Positions 1-7,475 are shown, counted from the first letter of the stretch. The stretch is 19,885 nt of DNA from Bacteroidales bacterium UBA3389 (GCA_002358835.1 DEPP01000044.1:1-19885), one strand, 5' to 3'. Numbers and translations: made by a program. The notes: a model not told the origin generated them from the letters alone.

Positions 1-17
1 AACTGAGCTATGACACC
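1..17 (-). tRNA. tRNA gene, 5' end only (runs off left edge)
   Basis: Read on the minus strand, bases 17 to 1 are GGTGTCATAGCTCAGTT. This fits the start of a bacterial tRNA: a 7-base acceptor strand (GGTGTCA), T8 and A9, the D-stem 5' strand GCTC, then A14-G15 of the D-loop. A near-perfect Bacteroidetes promoter lies immediately upstream, which supports a real transcription unit starting here. The anticodon lies outside the window, so the amino acid identity cannot be given. A chance match is possible but unlikely given the promoter placement. Confidence 0.75.
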
Positions 18-33
18 AACCTTTTTGCGAGTG

Positions 34-64
34 CAAATTTACAACGTTTTTTTTTTCTGACCAA
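34..64 (-). promoter_or_regulatory. Bacteroidetes-type promoter for the edge tRNA
   Basis: On the minus strand there is a TTG (plus-strand 62-64), a 20-base spacer that includes a run of ten A, and TAAATTTG (plus-strand 34-41). This matches the Bacteroidetes housekeeping promoter, TTG at -33 and TAnnTTTG at -7 with a 19-21 base gap. Transcription would begin near position 27, about ten bases before the mature tRNA 5' end at 17, leaving a short leader for RNase P to remove. Confidence 0.8.
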
Positions 65-169
65 ACTTTTTTCAAGTTTTTTGCTATTTCTTGATTTTAA
101 CCTTTGAAAAATAGCATTTTATAAAACAAATTAAAAAACAGTTCTCAGTAAAAAGTAAGGTTTATTTTG

Positions 170-1876
170 TTAATTCAACTCCAATTCTTGCTTAATTCTA
201 TCTATTTTTTGAAGTGCCTCATCTTGTCTTTGTTCAATCAAATCCACATTCCCCATTTGTAAACATATAGAAAAGTAAAACTTGATTTTTGGCTCAGTTC
301 CCGAAGGTCGAACCGAAACTTTACTGCCATCACTCAAAAAATATTGCAATACATTGCTTTTCGGCAATCCTGTGATTTCAGGTTTCAGATAATCGACAAT
401 CTGTGTAACCGATACTCCATCTATCGTTTGCGGAGGTGTGTTTCTAAAGTCATTCATCATCTTGGCTATCTCTTCGGCTCCGGATTTGCCTTTCTTGACA
501 ACAGATACTTGTTTCTCTTGATAGAATCCAAATTCAGTATATAGATTCAAAAGCATATCATAAAGCGTTTCACCATTGCTTGCCGCATATGCTGCCATCT
601 CTGCCAATATACAGCAACCCGAAACAGCATCTTTGTCTCTTACAAAATCACCAATCAAGAATCCGAAACTTTCTTCCCCTCCTCCAATAAACTCTTTCAC
701 TCCCTCAAGTTCACGAATCTTTGCTGCAATATGTTTGAACCCTGTCAAAGTATCAAAACAATCAACACCGAATCGTTCCGCAACCTTTTTAATCATCTCG
801 GTTGTTACGATGGTTTTTATTATGTATTGCTTTCCGTTCAATTTTCCTTCTTCGCTCCAACGTTTAAGCAAATAATAGGAAAACAATGTTGCAGTTTGAT
901 TACCATTTAACAGCACCCATTCTCCGTTTTTCTTTTTTACGGCGATTGCCTCTCTATCCGCATCTGGGTCTGTAGCCAATAAAATGTCTGCATCTTCACT
1001 TTGAGCCTGTCTTAAGCCCAATTCCAATGCTGAAGGTTCTTCCGGATTTGGTGAAACACATGTTGGAAAATTTCCATCAGGTATTGCTTGAGGTGAAACG
1101 ATTGAAACATTTTCAAAACCATACGCTTTCAAAGCTTGAGGTATGATACTGATTCCCGTTCCGTGCAATGGAGTATAAACAATCTTCAAGTCCTTATGCT
1201 TTGCTATGTATCCATTATCCAAAGACAAAGACTTGACACGTTCGATATAAATATCGTCTATTTCTTTTCCTATTATCGTTATATTAGAATCGTCTTGCTG
1301 GGTTTTAACCAAAGAAATGTCGGTTATTTTATTTACTTCTTCAATCACCAACTCATCATGTGGAGAAGTCAATTGCGCTCCGTCATTCCAATAAGCTTTG
1401 TATCCGTTGTATTCTTTCGGGTTGTGAGAAGCGGTAATCATTACTCCTGCATCTGCTTTCAGTTCTCTGACTGCAAAAGACAACTCCGGAGTAGGTCTTA
1501 AGTCCTCAAATAAAAAAACTTCAAAGCCATTTGCGGCCATTACTCTTGCTGTCGTTTTGGCAAAATCACGACTATTGTTACGGCTGTCATGAGATATAAC
1601 ACAACGTATTTGACCGGTCGGTTTATTTTTTCGAATATAATTACAGAACCCTTGTGTTGTCATTGATACTGTAAAGAAATTCATTCTGTTTGTTCCCAAT
1701 CCCATAATACCTCTCAAGCCTCCTGTTCCGAATTCTAAAGTTCTATAAAAAGCATCATTAAATTCCTCAGGATTGTTCTCTCGTAAAGCGATTATCTCTT
1801 TTTTTATAGTTTCATCTATATGACCGTTTATCCATTTGTCTGCATTACTGCAAGCATTAGCATCCAATTTACTCAT
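170..1876 (-). CDS. pgcA: Phosphoglucomutase/phosphomannomutase (alpha-D-phosphohexomutase family)
   Basis: This 568-residue cytosolic enzyme interconverts hexose 1-phosphate and hexose 6-phosphate, linking glycolysis to nucleotide-sugar and polysaccharide synthesis. All four family signatures are present: the N-terminal FGTGGLRG (49-56), the phosphoserine loop TASHNP with Ser150, the metal loop DPDADR (303-308), the sugar-recognition GEESFG (400-405), and the phosphate-binding RPSGTEPK (523-530). Length and motif spacing match the PgcA-like group of about 570-580 residues common in Firmicutes and Bacteroidetes, so it should be complete and active. Glucose versus mannose preference cannot be read from the sequence. 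It is the last gene of the minus-strand run, 30 bases after the second Sel1 gene, and probably shares its transcript. No convincing intrinsic terminator is visible between it and the tRNA promoter. Confidence 0.93.
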   Translation of the reverse strand: MSKLDANACSNADKWINGHIDETIKKEIIALRENNPEEFNDAFYRTLEFGTGGLRGIMGLGTNRMNFFTVSMTTQGFCNYIRKNKPTGQIRCVISHDSRNNSRDFAKTTARVMAANGFEVFLFEDLRPTPELSFAVRELKADAGVMITASHNPKEYNGYKAYWNDGAQLTSPHDELVIEEVNKITDISLVKTQQDDSNITIIGKEIDDIYIERVKSLSLDNGYIAKHKDLKIVYTPLHGTGISIIPQALKAYGFENVSIVSPQAIPDGNFPTCVSPNPEEPSALELGLRQAQSEDADILLATDPDADREAIAVKKKNGEWVLLNGNQTATLFSYYLLKRWSEEGKLNGKQYIIKTIVTTEMIKKVAERFGVDCFDTLTGFKHIAAKIRELEGVKEFIGGGEESFGFLIGDFVRDKDAVSGCCILAEMAAYAASNGETLYDMLLNLYTEFGFYQEKQVSVVKKGKSGAEEIAKMMNDFRNTPPQTIDGVSVTQIVDYLKPEITGLPKSNVLQYFLSDGSKVSVRPSGTEPKIKFYFSICLQMGNVDLIEQRQDEALQKIDRIKQELELN

Positions 1877-1906
1877 AATACGTTTGTGTTTATATATACT
1901 ACTTTA

Positions 1907-3001
1907 TTATTTCTTTTTGTTTTCAGGTAGATACCGTTCTGCTTCTTTGCATCCAAGAATAACAGCATCGCTAAAATAATTGTTCGCTTTGCGAATATTT
2001 TTCTTTACTACTTTACCTTCTTTATACAATAAGCCCAATTCTAAATAGGCTTCAGCATAGCCTTGCGATGAGGCTGTGGTCAGATAGGACAATCCTTTCT
2101 TTACATTCTTTTTTACTAAATTTCCTGCGATGTATTCCACACCCAAAACATAGTTTGTCTCGGCTCTTTTTATTGTTTTCAAATTCAACAAACTGTCTAT
2201 CTGTTTTTCTTTATTGTATCTTGCCAAAGCAACAGGTTCTTTTGCCGGTTCGAAACCTTGATGAGCGGACTTTGTATAGAATTCCAATGCTTTGTTCAAA
2301 TTCTTCTTTTCAAAAAACCCGTTTTCCATTAAGTAGGCTTTCACATATTGAGCAATAGGCATATTCTTTTTCAAAGGTTCATCCGAAAGTTTCGATGCTT
2401 TTTCGTAATTCGGGGCTACGCTTTCTCCTAATATGTATATGTATGCCAATTTCTGCATTGCATCAACGTCGTTTTGCTCAACAGCTTTTTCGTACCAATG
2501 TTTAGCTTCAATCAAATCTTGACCGACAACGATTCCATACAAATAAAAGTCGCCTATTCTTCTGCATGCGTAAACCTCATCCCTATCTGCACAAATTCTA
2601 TACCAAAGATAAGCTCTTGCAGGGTTATCTACAACGCCTATTCCTTCATCAAACATCTGTGCAACCCTCAACTGAGCATCAAAATGCCCTCTTTCTGCTG
2701 CTTGCATATAGTACGAAAATGCCAAACGCTCATTTTGTGTACATCCCAAGCCTTTTTCATACATCTGCCCCAAAGCATAGCATGATGCTAAATGGTTCTT
2801 TTCTGCTGCTCTTTTGTACCAAACAAAAGCAGTGTTGTAGTTCTGCAATTGACCTATGCCTTTATAATATTGTGTTGCCAATTCGTACTGAGCATCGGCG
2901 CTTCCACTTTTAGCCTTCAAAAGCAAATTCTGTCCGAATCCGCTAACGCAGACAAGCAAAGCAAAAAAGAATGTCGTTAGTTTTTTGATATTATTGTTCA
3001 T
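1907..3001 (-). CDS. Exported Sel1-repeat protein (about 8 repeats)
   Basis: A 364-residue protein made almost entirely of Sel1-like repeats, each a roughly 36-residue helical hairpin of the tetratricopeptide class (pattern A-x-A-x-Y-x-L-G-x-x-Y-x-x-G ... A-x-x-W-Y-x-K-A-A). About eight copies can be counted; the one after the sixth is badly eroded. The start is set at ATG 3001, which gives a good signal peptide (hydrophobic core TTFFFALLVCVSGFG before QN). An upstream in-frame ATG at 3067 would bury this signal behind 22 residues. With this start the gene overlaps the end of the preceding Sel1 gene by 11 bases, which suggests coupled translation. Sel1 proteins act as protein-binding scaffolds. 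The partner here is unknown and no enzymatic motif is visible. Location is inferred to be the periplasm or envelope. Confidence 0.88.
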   Translation of the reverse strand: MNNNIKKLTTFFFALLVCVSGFGQNLLLKAKSGSADAQYELATQYYKGIGQLQNYNTAFVWYKRAAEKNHLASCYALGQMYEKGLGCTQNERLAFSYYMQAAERGHFDAQLRVAQMFDEGIGVVDNPARAYLWYRICADRDEVYACRRIGDFYLYGIVVGQDLIEAKHWYEKAVEQNDVDAMQKLAYIYILGESVAPNYEKASKLSDEPLKKNMPIAQYVKAYLMENGFFEKKNLNKALEFYTKSAHQGFEPAKEPVALARYNKEKQIDSLLNLKTIKRAETNYVLGVEYIAGNLVKKNVKKGLSYLTTASSQGYAEAYLELGLLYKEGKVVKKNIRKANNYFSDAVILGCKEAERYLPENKKK

Positions 3002-3572
3002 ATTTCCACAATTGATTTTCGTTCCAAAATTCCTTAGCCGTAGGATAGCCATTGTCAAATGCCGCATGTATGTATTTCAAACATTGTTTAATGTCTTTAT
3101 TTGTTCCTTGCCCATAGTAATACATCTTTCCCAACTTAAATTGAGCCTTTGCAAGGTTTCCTTCATCTGCCGCTTTTTTGAAATATTCCAAAGCTCTAAC
3201 CAAATTTTTTGCAGTACCTACTCCTTGTTCGTGCATCTCACCAAGACAATAAACTGCCTCCATATTATTGTGTTGAGCCGCAAGATTGAAATACTTAAAT
3301 GCCAAGTGCATATTTTGTTTTACATCAACACCATAATAATACATTTCAGCCAACGCCATAATCGCTTTAGGATGATTCTGTTCTGCGGCTTTACCATACC
3401 AATACAAAGCTTTACTTACATCTTTCGGCATTCTATCTGCTCGTTCATACATTTTTCCCAAACGATATTGAGCATTGGCATCGCCTTGTTCTGCATCTCT
3501 GATATAGGTTTGTGCAGATACGATTCCGCAAAAAGCAACTGCACAAATCATTAGAAAAAATCTCTTTATCAT
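2991..3572 (-). CDS. Exported Sel1-repeat protein (about 4-5 repeats)
   Basis: A 193-residue protein with a clear N-terminal signal peptide (MIKRFFLMICAVAFCGIVSAQ; cleavage near Ala20 or Gln21) followed directly by four full Sel1 repeats and a partial fifth that ends at the C-terminus. The third repeat (CLGEMHEQGVGTAKNLVRA) is very close to the family consensus. It lies 74 bases downstream of the SpoIIE-type phosphatase gene and its last 11 bases overlap the start of a longer Sel1 gene. The pair probably arose by duplication and may act together as a periplasmic scaffold. No catalytic motif or membrane segment other than the signal is seen, so a specific role cannot be assigned. Confidence 0.88.
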   Translation of the reverse strand: MIKRFFLMICAVAFCGIVSAQTYIRDAEQGDANAQYRLGKMYERADRMPKDVSKALYWYGKAAEQNHPKAIMALAEMYYYGVDVKQNMHLAFKYFNLAAQHNNMEAVYCLGEMHEQGVGTAKNLVRALEYFKKAADEGNLAKAQFKLGKMYYYGQGTNKDIKQCLKYIHAAFDNGYPTAKEFWNENQLWKYEQ

Positions 3573-3646
3573 AATTTATTTCGATTTACTGTTTTATAAA
3601 TTCGTTATTCTTATTCTCTTACGTTGTTTACTCCTATTTTGTTTCG

Positions 3647-4843
3647 CTACAAATATTCCACGCTTACGTCTTTCATATATTTGTTTTCCAAAAGTTCTAC
3701 CATCCGTTTGACCAAACTCTTTCTTATTTCTATCTCTATCGGAAGCGAAGGATCGTGATGTGCTTGATTGATTTTGGTTCCTACAACAAAGTTTATCTCA
3801 TCGCTTTCCATAAGTTTCTCAGCTATTCTATCAGCCGGTCCGTTTCCAAAGTTGATTGACGAAGCATTATTACTCGACAAAATACTTATTACTTTGTTTA
3901 GCGTCAATACTCCTTCGGTAACCAAATCTATTCCCTGCATTCTGCTCATAGGAGGCAAAGTTGGATCAAGATTTTCATAGTCATCTTCGATTTCAACACC
4001 CAAATGCTTAGAAAAGATCTCGGCTGTGGTTGCACCTGATACAATTTTTACTCCGTCAAAGGTCATTAGCTTGTTCACATATTCCTCATCCTTGCTTTTA
4101 TCGTAAGGAGGGCCTGTTGCAATCATCAATTTACGAGGCGTTCTAAAATAAATCACCCCGCAACTCGTATCATCTTTCGAGGAAAATCTATCGTTAGAAT
4201 ATGCTTTATTGACAACTCTTTGTGCTAACTTGTTTGCAGAGATATATCTTTCGTTTCGGATAGTGTCTCTCACAAAATCAACATAAGCATCTCTACCCCA
4301 ACCCAAGAGCATATCGTCATTACCCATTCCTGACTGCGTAACACCATCGGAAATAAAAATAATCCTATCCTCTTTCATCGGAACAAAACTGCAAGTCATT
4401 ATTTCGCGACTTCTCCCCTCTGTATCCACACCATCGAGCAAAAGACATTGCCATTGCGGTTCAAAAACATTGCCACCTCTCATAATAAGACAAAGCGGAT
4501 TGTCATATTCCAAAATACTCACTTCATTATCCGCAACATCTACAATCGTAAAAGTTGCATAACTTGTCTTACGTTCACTGCATATAGGCAAAGTTTGCAT
4601 TATTATTTCTGCAATTGTCTTTGCGTCTTTATGTTCTTGAGCAAACTTTATCGCCATTGTGGAAGTCAGAGTAGCAAGTACGTTTGCTTTAACACCATGT
4701 CCCATACCGTCTGCTAAGACTGCGATTGTCCGGTTCTCTTCTTTCAATCGTTGAGACAAGAATGCATCTCCACAAATAAACTCTCCTTTGTGGTATCGTT
4801 GACAAGATGCAACCTCTACATGGTATCCCGACTTGTTTTCCAT
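3647..4843 (-). CDS. SpoIIE/PP2C-family serine/threonine protein phosphatase
   Basis: A 398-residue soluble protein. Residues 1-235 form a PP2C-like SpoIIE phosphatase domain with every metal-binding position intact: GD at 25-26, ADGMGHG at 44-50 (Asp45), SDG at 165-167 (Asp166) and KDDTS at 223-227 (Asp224 and Asp225). It should therefore be an active Mn/Mg-dependent phosphatase that dephosphorylates Ser or Thr on a partner protein. Residues about 240-398 form a second conserved-looking region (TFDGVKIVSGATTAEI near 251-266) with no function I can name. From memory, similar two-part proteins in Bacteroidales and Clostridia often lie beside [FeFe]-hydrogenase genes; none is visible here. There is no sensor or membrane part, so control must come from another protein. 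The best candidate is the cyclase-like protein encoded 8 bases upstream. Confidence 0.88.
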   Translation of the reverse strand: MENKSGYHVEVASCQRYHKGEFICGDAFLSQRLKEENRTIAVLADGMGHGVKANVLATLTSTMAIKFAQEHKDAKTIAEIIMQTLPICSERKTSYATFTIVDVADNEVSILEYDNPLCLIMRGGNVFEPQWQCLLLDGVDTEGRSREIMTCSFVPMKEDRIIFISDGVTQSGMGNDDMLLGWGRDAYVDFVRDTIRNERYISANKLAQRVVNKAYSNDRFSSKDDTSCGVIYFRTPRKLMIATGPPYDKSKDEEYVNKLMTFDGVKIVSGATTAEIFSKHLGVEIEDDYENLDPTLPPMSRMQGIDLVTEGVLTLNKVISILSSNNASSINFGNGPADRIAEKLMESDEINFVVGTKINQAHHDPSLPIEIEIRKSLVKRMVELLENKYMKDVSVEYL

Positions 4844-4851
4844 AGATGCTG

Positions 4852-5475
4852 TTATTTATTTCCCTTTTCTATGAAACGCAAAACAAAATTCAGAATTTCA
4901 CGACGAGAAGAAAAAGCATCAATTCCAACCTTTGCAAAATTACTTTCCACACTCTTTTTCACTCCATTCAAAGCCACGTCGGTCAATTTCGCTTTTTGTA
5001 TCTTAAAAACTGCATATTGCTCAAACGATTCGGCAAATGATTCGAAAATATGTTGCTTCTCGCAATACAAATCGCTGTTAATCACAATTCCTGCAAAGTT
5101 TTGCTCTTTCAACACCGCTTTTGCATCAAATAAAGCCTTAGAATTATATGTTTTTATTACATCACATAAAGACACAACGCTTGTTTGTTTTAACACAATC
5201 CCTTTATGAGGATAACCAAACATCAACGCCTGTTTATTATATGCAGAAAGCACTCTTACAAGTTTAGAGAGATCTTCGTCTGAATCCGATTCGGTTTGAA
5301 TCAAGATAGAATCCCCAAAATTACAACAAGATACCTCATGCTCAGATCCTGCAAGTGCTGTGGCTAAATCCTTAGATATTTTATTGATTGTTATTTGCAA
5401 CATATCGTTTCCAAAAGCAGAAACGATTTTATCAAAGTTTAATAGTTCTATAAGACATAAATAATTACTCTTCAT
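4852..5475 (-). CDS. Small protein resembling a degenerate class III nucleotide-cyclase domain
   Basis: A 207-residue soluble protein with no signal peptide or membrane segment. By eye, residues about 4-137 follow the layout of class III nucleotide-cyclase domains: a first strand and helix (LCLIELLNFDKI), a hairpin with FGDSILI (53-59), a strand resembling the cyclase GI-x-x-G segment (GYPHKGIVLKQTSV, 87-100), and a helix-strand (KALFDAKAVLKEQNFAGIVI) like the cyclase region that carries the A-x-x-A-x-G-I pattern. The first metal-binding Asp-Ile pair is replaced (Glu10-Leu11) and other catalytic residues are not evident, so it is probably inactive and may serve as a binding or sensing module. 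It sits 16 bases after gmk and 8 bases before the SpoIIE-type phosphatase gene. The fold call is an inference from pattern only; a lineage-specific protein of another fold is possible. Confidence 0.6.
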   Translation of the reverse strand: MKSNYLCLIELLNFDKIVSAFGNDMLQITINKISKDLATALAGSEHEVSCCNFGDSILIQTESDSDEDLSKLVRVLSAYNKQALMFGYPHKGIVLKQTSVVSLCDVIKTYNSKALFDAKAVLKEQNFAGIVINSDLYCEKQHIFESFAESFEQYAVFKIQKAKLTDVALNGVKKSVESNFAKVGIDAFSSRREILNFVLRFIEKGNK

Positions 5476-5491
5476 TGCAATCGGTAGTTTG

Positions 5492-6073
5492 TTATTTTAG
5501 AATATCCCACTTTCTCAGCTGTTCGCCAATACATTTCTCAACTTCATTAACAGCAAGTGTCAAATCGTCGTTCAATATGACTGTATCGAAATTATCACTC
5601 TTACTGATTTCCATTTCCGCTCTTGCCAATCGTTGTTGAAGGCTTTCTGCTGTTTCTGTGTTTCTGCCCTCCAAGCGTTTCTTTAGCTCTTCTACACTCG
5701 GCGGCATTATGAAAATGGCGAATGCTTCATCTTTCAACATATTTTTAATATTGATTCCACCCTTCACATCAACATCAAACACAACCACTTTACCTTCTGA
5801 CCAGATTCTATCCAGTTCCGATTTTAATGTTCCATAATAACGTCCTTCATAAACCTGCTCCCATTCCAAAAAATCTCCATTTGCGATTTTCTCTTTCATC
5901 TGATTATCCGAGAGGAAATAGTAATCTCGTCCGTCAATCTCACCATCTCTTGCAGGGCGATTTGTTGCCGATACCGAGAAACCGAAAAGATTCGGAAATT
6001 TTTCAAAAATCTGCTTCAAAATAGTTGTCTTTCCACTACCCGAAGGTGCAGAAAAAATGAATACTCCTTTCAT
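5492..6073 (-). CDS. gmk: Guanylate kinase
   Basis: A 193-residue cytosolic enzyme that phosphorylates GMP to GDP with ATP, an essential step to GTP and dGTP. It has the glycine-rich P-loop (APSGSGKTT, 9-17), the GMP-binding segment SATNRPARDGEIDGRDYYF (35-53), the lid region with RLEGRNTET, and RLARAEMEI with the second Arg set that closes over the phosphates. Length is slightly shorter than the usual 190-210 but complete. It starts 4 bases after the upstream linker-protein gene and is followed 16 bases later by the cyclase-like gene, so it is embedded in an operon. Bacteroidetes gmk is more often found beside yicC and nadD, which are absent here, so its neighbourhood has been rearranged. 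Confidence 0.96.
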   Translation of the reverse strand: MKGVFIFSAPSGSGKTTILKQIFEKFPNLFGFSVSATNRPARDGEIDGRDYYFLSDNQMKEKIANGDFLEWEQVYEGRYYGTLKSELDRIWSEGKVVVFDVDVKGGINIKNMLKDEAFAIFIMPPSVEELKKRLEGRNTETAESLQQRLARAEMEISKSDNFDTVILNDDLTLAVNEVEKCIGEQLRKWDILK

Positions 6074-6077
6074 CGGA

Positions 6078-6995
6078 TTATTTCATAAAACGTTTGTGAA
6101 TCAAATCCTCCAAAGTACTATACGCCAGAGATGAACTCACCCATTTTTTCGTTTGTTTCATCTCTTCTATCACCAACTTTGACATATCCCATGTTGTAAT
6201 ATCATTAAGTTTGTTGATAAAGTCGGTGTACTCTTTCAAGTTTCCGGAGAACAAATCGTTAATGAACAAGAATTTTTCACTTACCCCGATAGCCGTTCTC
6301 AAATCACTGCGATTACGATTCTCGAAACGCTCGGCAATAGATGTTGGTTTTTCGGAGAACAAATCAAGTGTCGAGTTTACAACTTTGGGTTTCTCTTCAC
6401 TCTCTTTCATTATGTTGTTGTGTAAATAGCTTAAAACTGAAGATTGTGAAGATTTCGGAGTTTCAGTTTCAAGAGGTTCTTGTTCAACTTGAATAACGAC
6501 ATGCTCTACTTCTTGCGTTTGTGGTTCCACAATTGGCTCTTGAACGGACTGTGCAACATTTTGCTCTGCAACAACACTTTGTACAACAATTGGTTCTTCA
6601 ACAGCGACTACAGGCTCTTCGATATGCACTGTTACAACTTCTTCCTTGATTATCGGCTGCTCGATTACAACTTCCGGTTCTTTCTCCACAACCTTTTCAA
6701 TCACCGTTTTATTTACTTTGATTTGAGGTTGCTCGACTTTTATTTTAGTTTCAACCACCTTAGGCTGTTCAACAATCGGCTGTTGTTTACAAACATTTTC
6801 TGCAACTTTGGTTTCGATTATTGTAGATTCTGTTTTGCTCAAATCGGTCGAAAGAAGGAAATCATACATCTTTCTTAGCTTACCCATAAGCACATCAACA
6901 TCAAGTTGAGATACTTCCTGGCTAAAACACACCTTATTTCCGGCAGTTTCAAACTCCGAAACAAAAACCTGTAATCTCTTTTGAAAATCAGTCAT
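6078..6995 (-). CDS. Hypothetical protein with long Glu/Val/Pro-rich linker and conserved-looking C-terminal domain
   Basis: A 305-residue soluble protein in three parts. Residues 1-55 are a short helical N-terminal segment. Residues about 57-180 are low complexity, dominated by Val, Glu, Pro, Gln and Lys in irregular EP-V and VEQP units, and are probably extended or disordered. Residues about 228-305 form a compact helical region beginning SDLRTAIGVSEKFLFINDLF and ending LEDLIHKRFMK. From memory, a C-terminus of this type recurs in Bacteroidetes hypothetical proteins, where it follows a variable linker; I know no function. There is no signal peptide or membrane segment. It is the first gene of the seven-gene minus-strand run, 4 bases before gmk. 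Its promoter should lie in the 505-base gap upstream, but no good TAnnTTTG element with a spaced TTG was found on this strand. Confidence 0.75.
   Translation of the reverse strand: MTDFQKRLQVFVSEFETAGNKVCFSQEVSQLDVDVLMGKLRKMYDFLLSTDLSKTESTIIETKVAENVCKQQPIVEQPKVVETKIKVEQPQIKVNKTVIEKVVEKEPEVVIEQPIIKEEVVTVHIEEPVVAVEEPIVVQSVVAEQNVAQSVQEPIVEPQTQEVEHVVIQVEQEPLETETPKSSQSSVLSYLHNNIMKESEEKPKVVNSTLDLFSEKPTSIAERFENRNRSDLRTAIGVSEKFLFINDLFSGNLKEYTDFINKLNDITTWDMSKLVIEEMKQTKKWVSSSLAYSTLEDLIHKRFMK
6456..6827 (-). repeat. Low-complexity coding tract (Val/Glu/Pro/Gln-rich)
   Basis: This part of the linker-protein gene encodes about 120 residues built from degenerate short units such as VEQP, EEPVV and QEPIVEP. 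The units are not exact tandem copies, so it looks like a drifting low-complexity linker and not a recent microsatellite. The complementary strand shows a 132-codon open frame (6480-6878) rich in Asn, Phe and Leu that is a by-product of this composition. Confidence 0.7.
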
Positions 6996-7197
6996 ATCGA
7001 TAAAAATACTTTAATTCGTTAAATTCGAAAATGAGTCTGTAAAATTACTACATTTCCACCAATAAACAGCAGTCGGAAAGCAAAAAAACGCTTATCGAAG
7101 TAAAATTGTTGTTCAAAAGCACCTGCAAATACATATTTCTATCCTGCGAAATCGTGTTCAAAACGCAATAAAAACACATCTGTTTTCGGTCTGCGTT

Positions 7198-7295
7198 TCT
7201 TGAATTCAAAGCCCCGAAAATTAAAACAAAGATTCAGCAAATTAAAACAAAGAAAGAAAAAAATGAATTCAAGATTCAGTAAATTAAAATCAAGA
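7198..7295. repeat. Intergenic repeat block (copy 1 of an A-rich family)
   Basis: The block contains two direct repeats of GATTCAG(C/T)AAATTAAAA (start points 7231 and 7273, 20 of 23 bases shared) inside and beyond an 11-base perfect inverted repeat, TCTTGAATTCA at 7198-7208 and its complement at 7264-7274. Bases 7247-7276 match 19761-19790 at 28 of 30 positions. Part of the match is an A-rich run, but the ATTCAAGATT end is not low complexity. It may be a dispersed short repeat family of this genome. Confidence 0.55.
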
Positions 7296-7445
7296 AACAG
7301 ATTTGTTTGATAATCAGATATATTCTACAACACATAAAAACACCCTGATAATTTTGTATTCCTTCCCTGCAAATCAAGCAAGCAAAAAAATCGATTCAAA
7401 TACACAAAACATTAAAAAGATAAATCATAAAAGTGTTCTCGATAG

Positions 7446-7475
7446 GTGAAGTTTGTAAATAAATCATTAAATTTG
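7446..7475 (+). promoter_or_regulatory. Probable lysS promoter
   Basis: TAAATTTG at 7468-7475 is a perfect Bacteroidetes -7 element (TAnnTTTG). The -33 position, 19 bases upstream, reads GTG (7446-7448) instead of TTG. A start of transcription near 7482 would give a leader of about 19 bases, too short for a riboswitch or T-box. Confidence 0.6.

Noticed and set aside
83..115. Terminator of the phosphoglucomutase gene
   Set aside because: A 7-base stem (83-89 with 109-115) exists, but its loop is 19 bases and no T-run follows on the minus strand, so the end of this transcript stays unassigned.
4751..5209. Plus-strand open frame of 152 codons
   Set aside because: It is antisense to two well-supported minus-strand genes and the composition is that of a shadow frame.
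6480..6878. Plus-strand open frame of 132 codons
   Set aside because: It is antisense to the low-complexity tract of the linker-protein gene; its Asn/Phe/Leu-rich product is the complement of GAA, GTT and CAA codons and has no gene-like start context.
7198..7295. CRISPR-like array
   Set aside because: The two 23-base direct repeats have only a 19-base gap, differ at three positions and have no third regular copy or cas genes.
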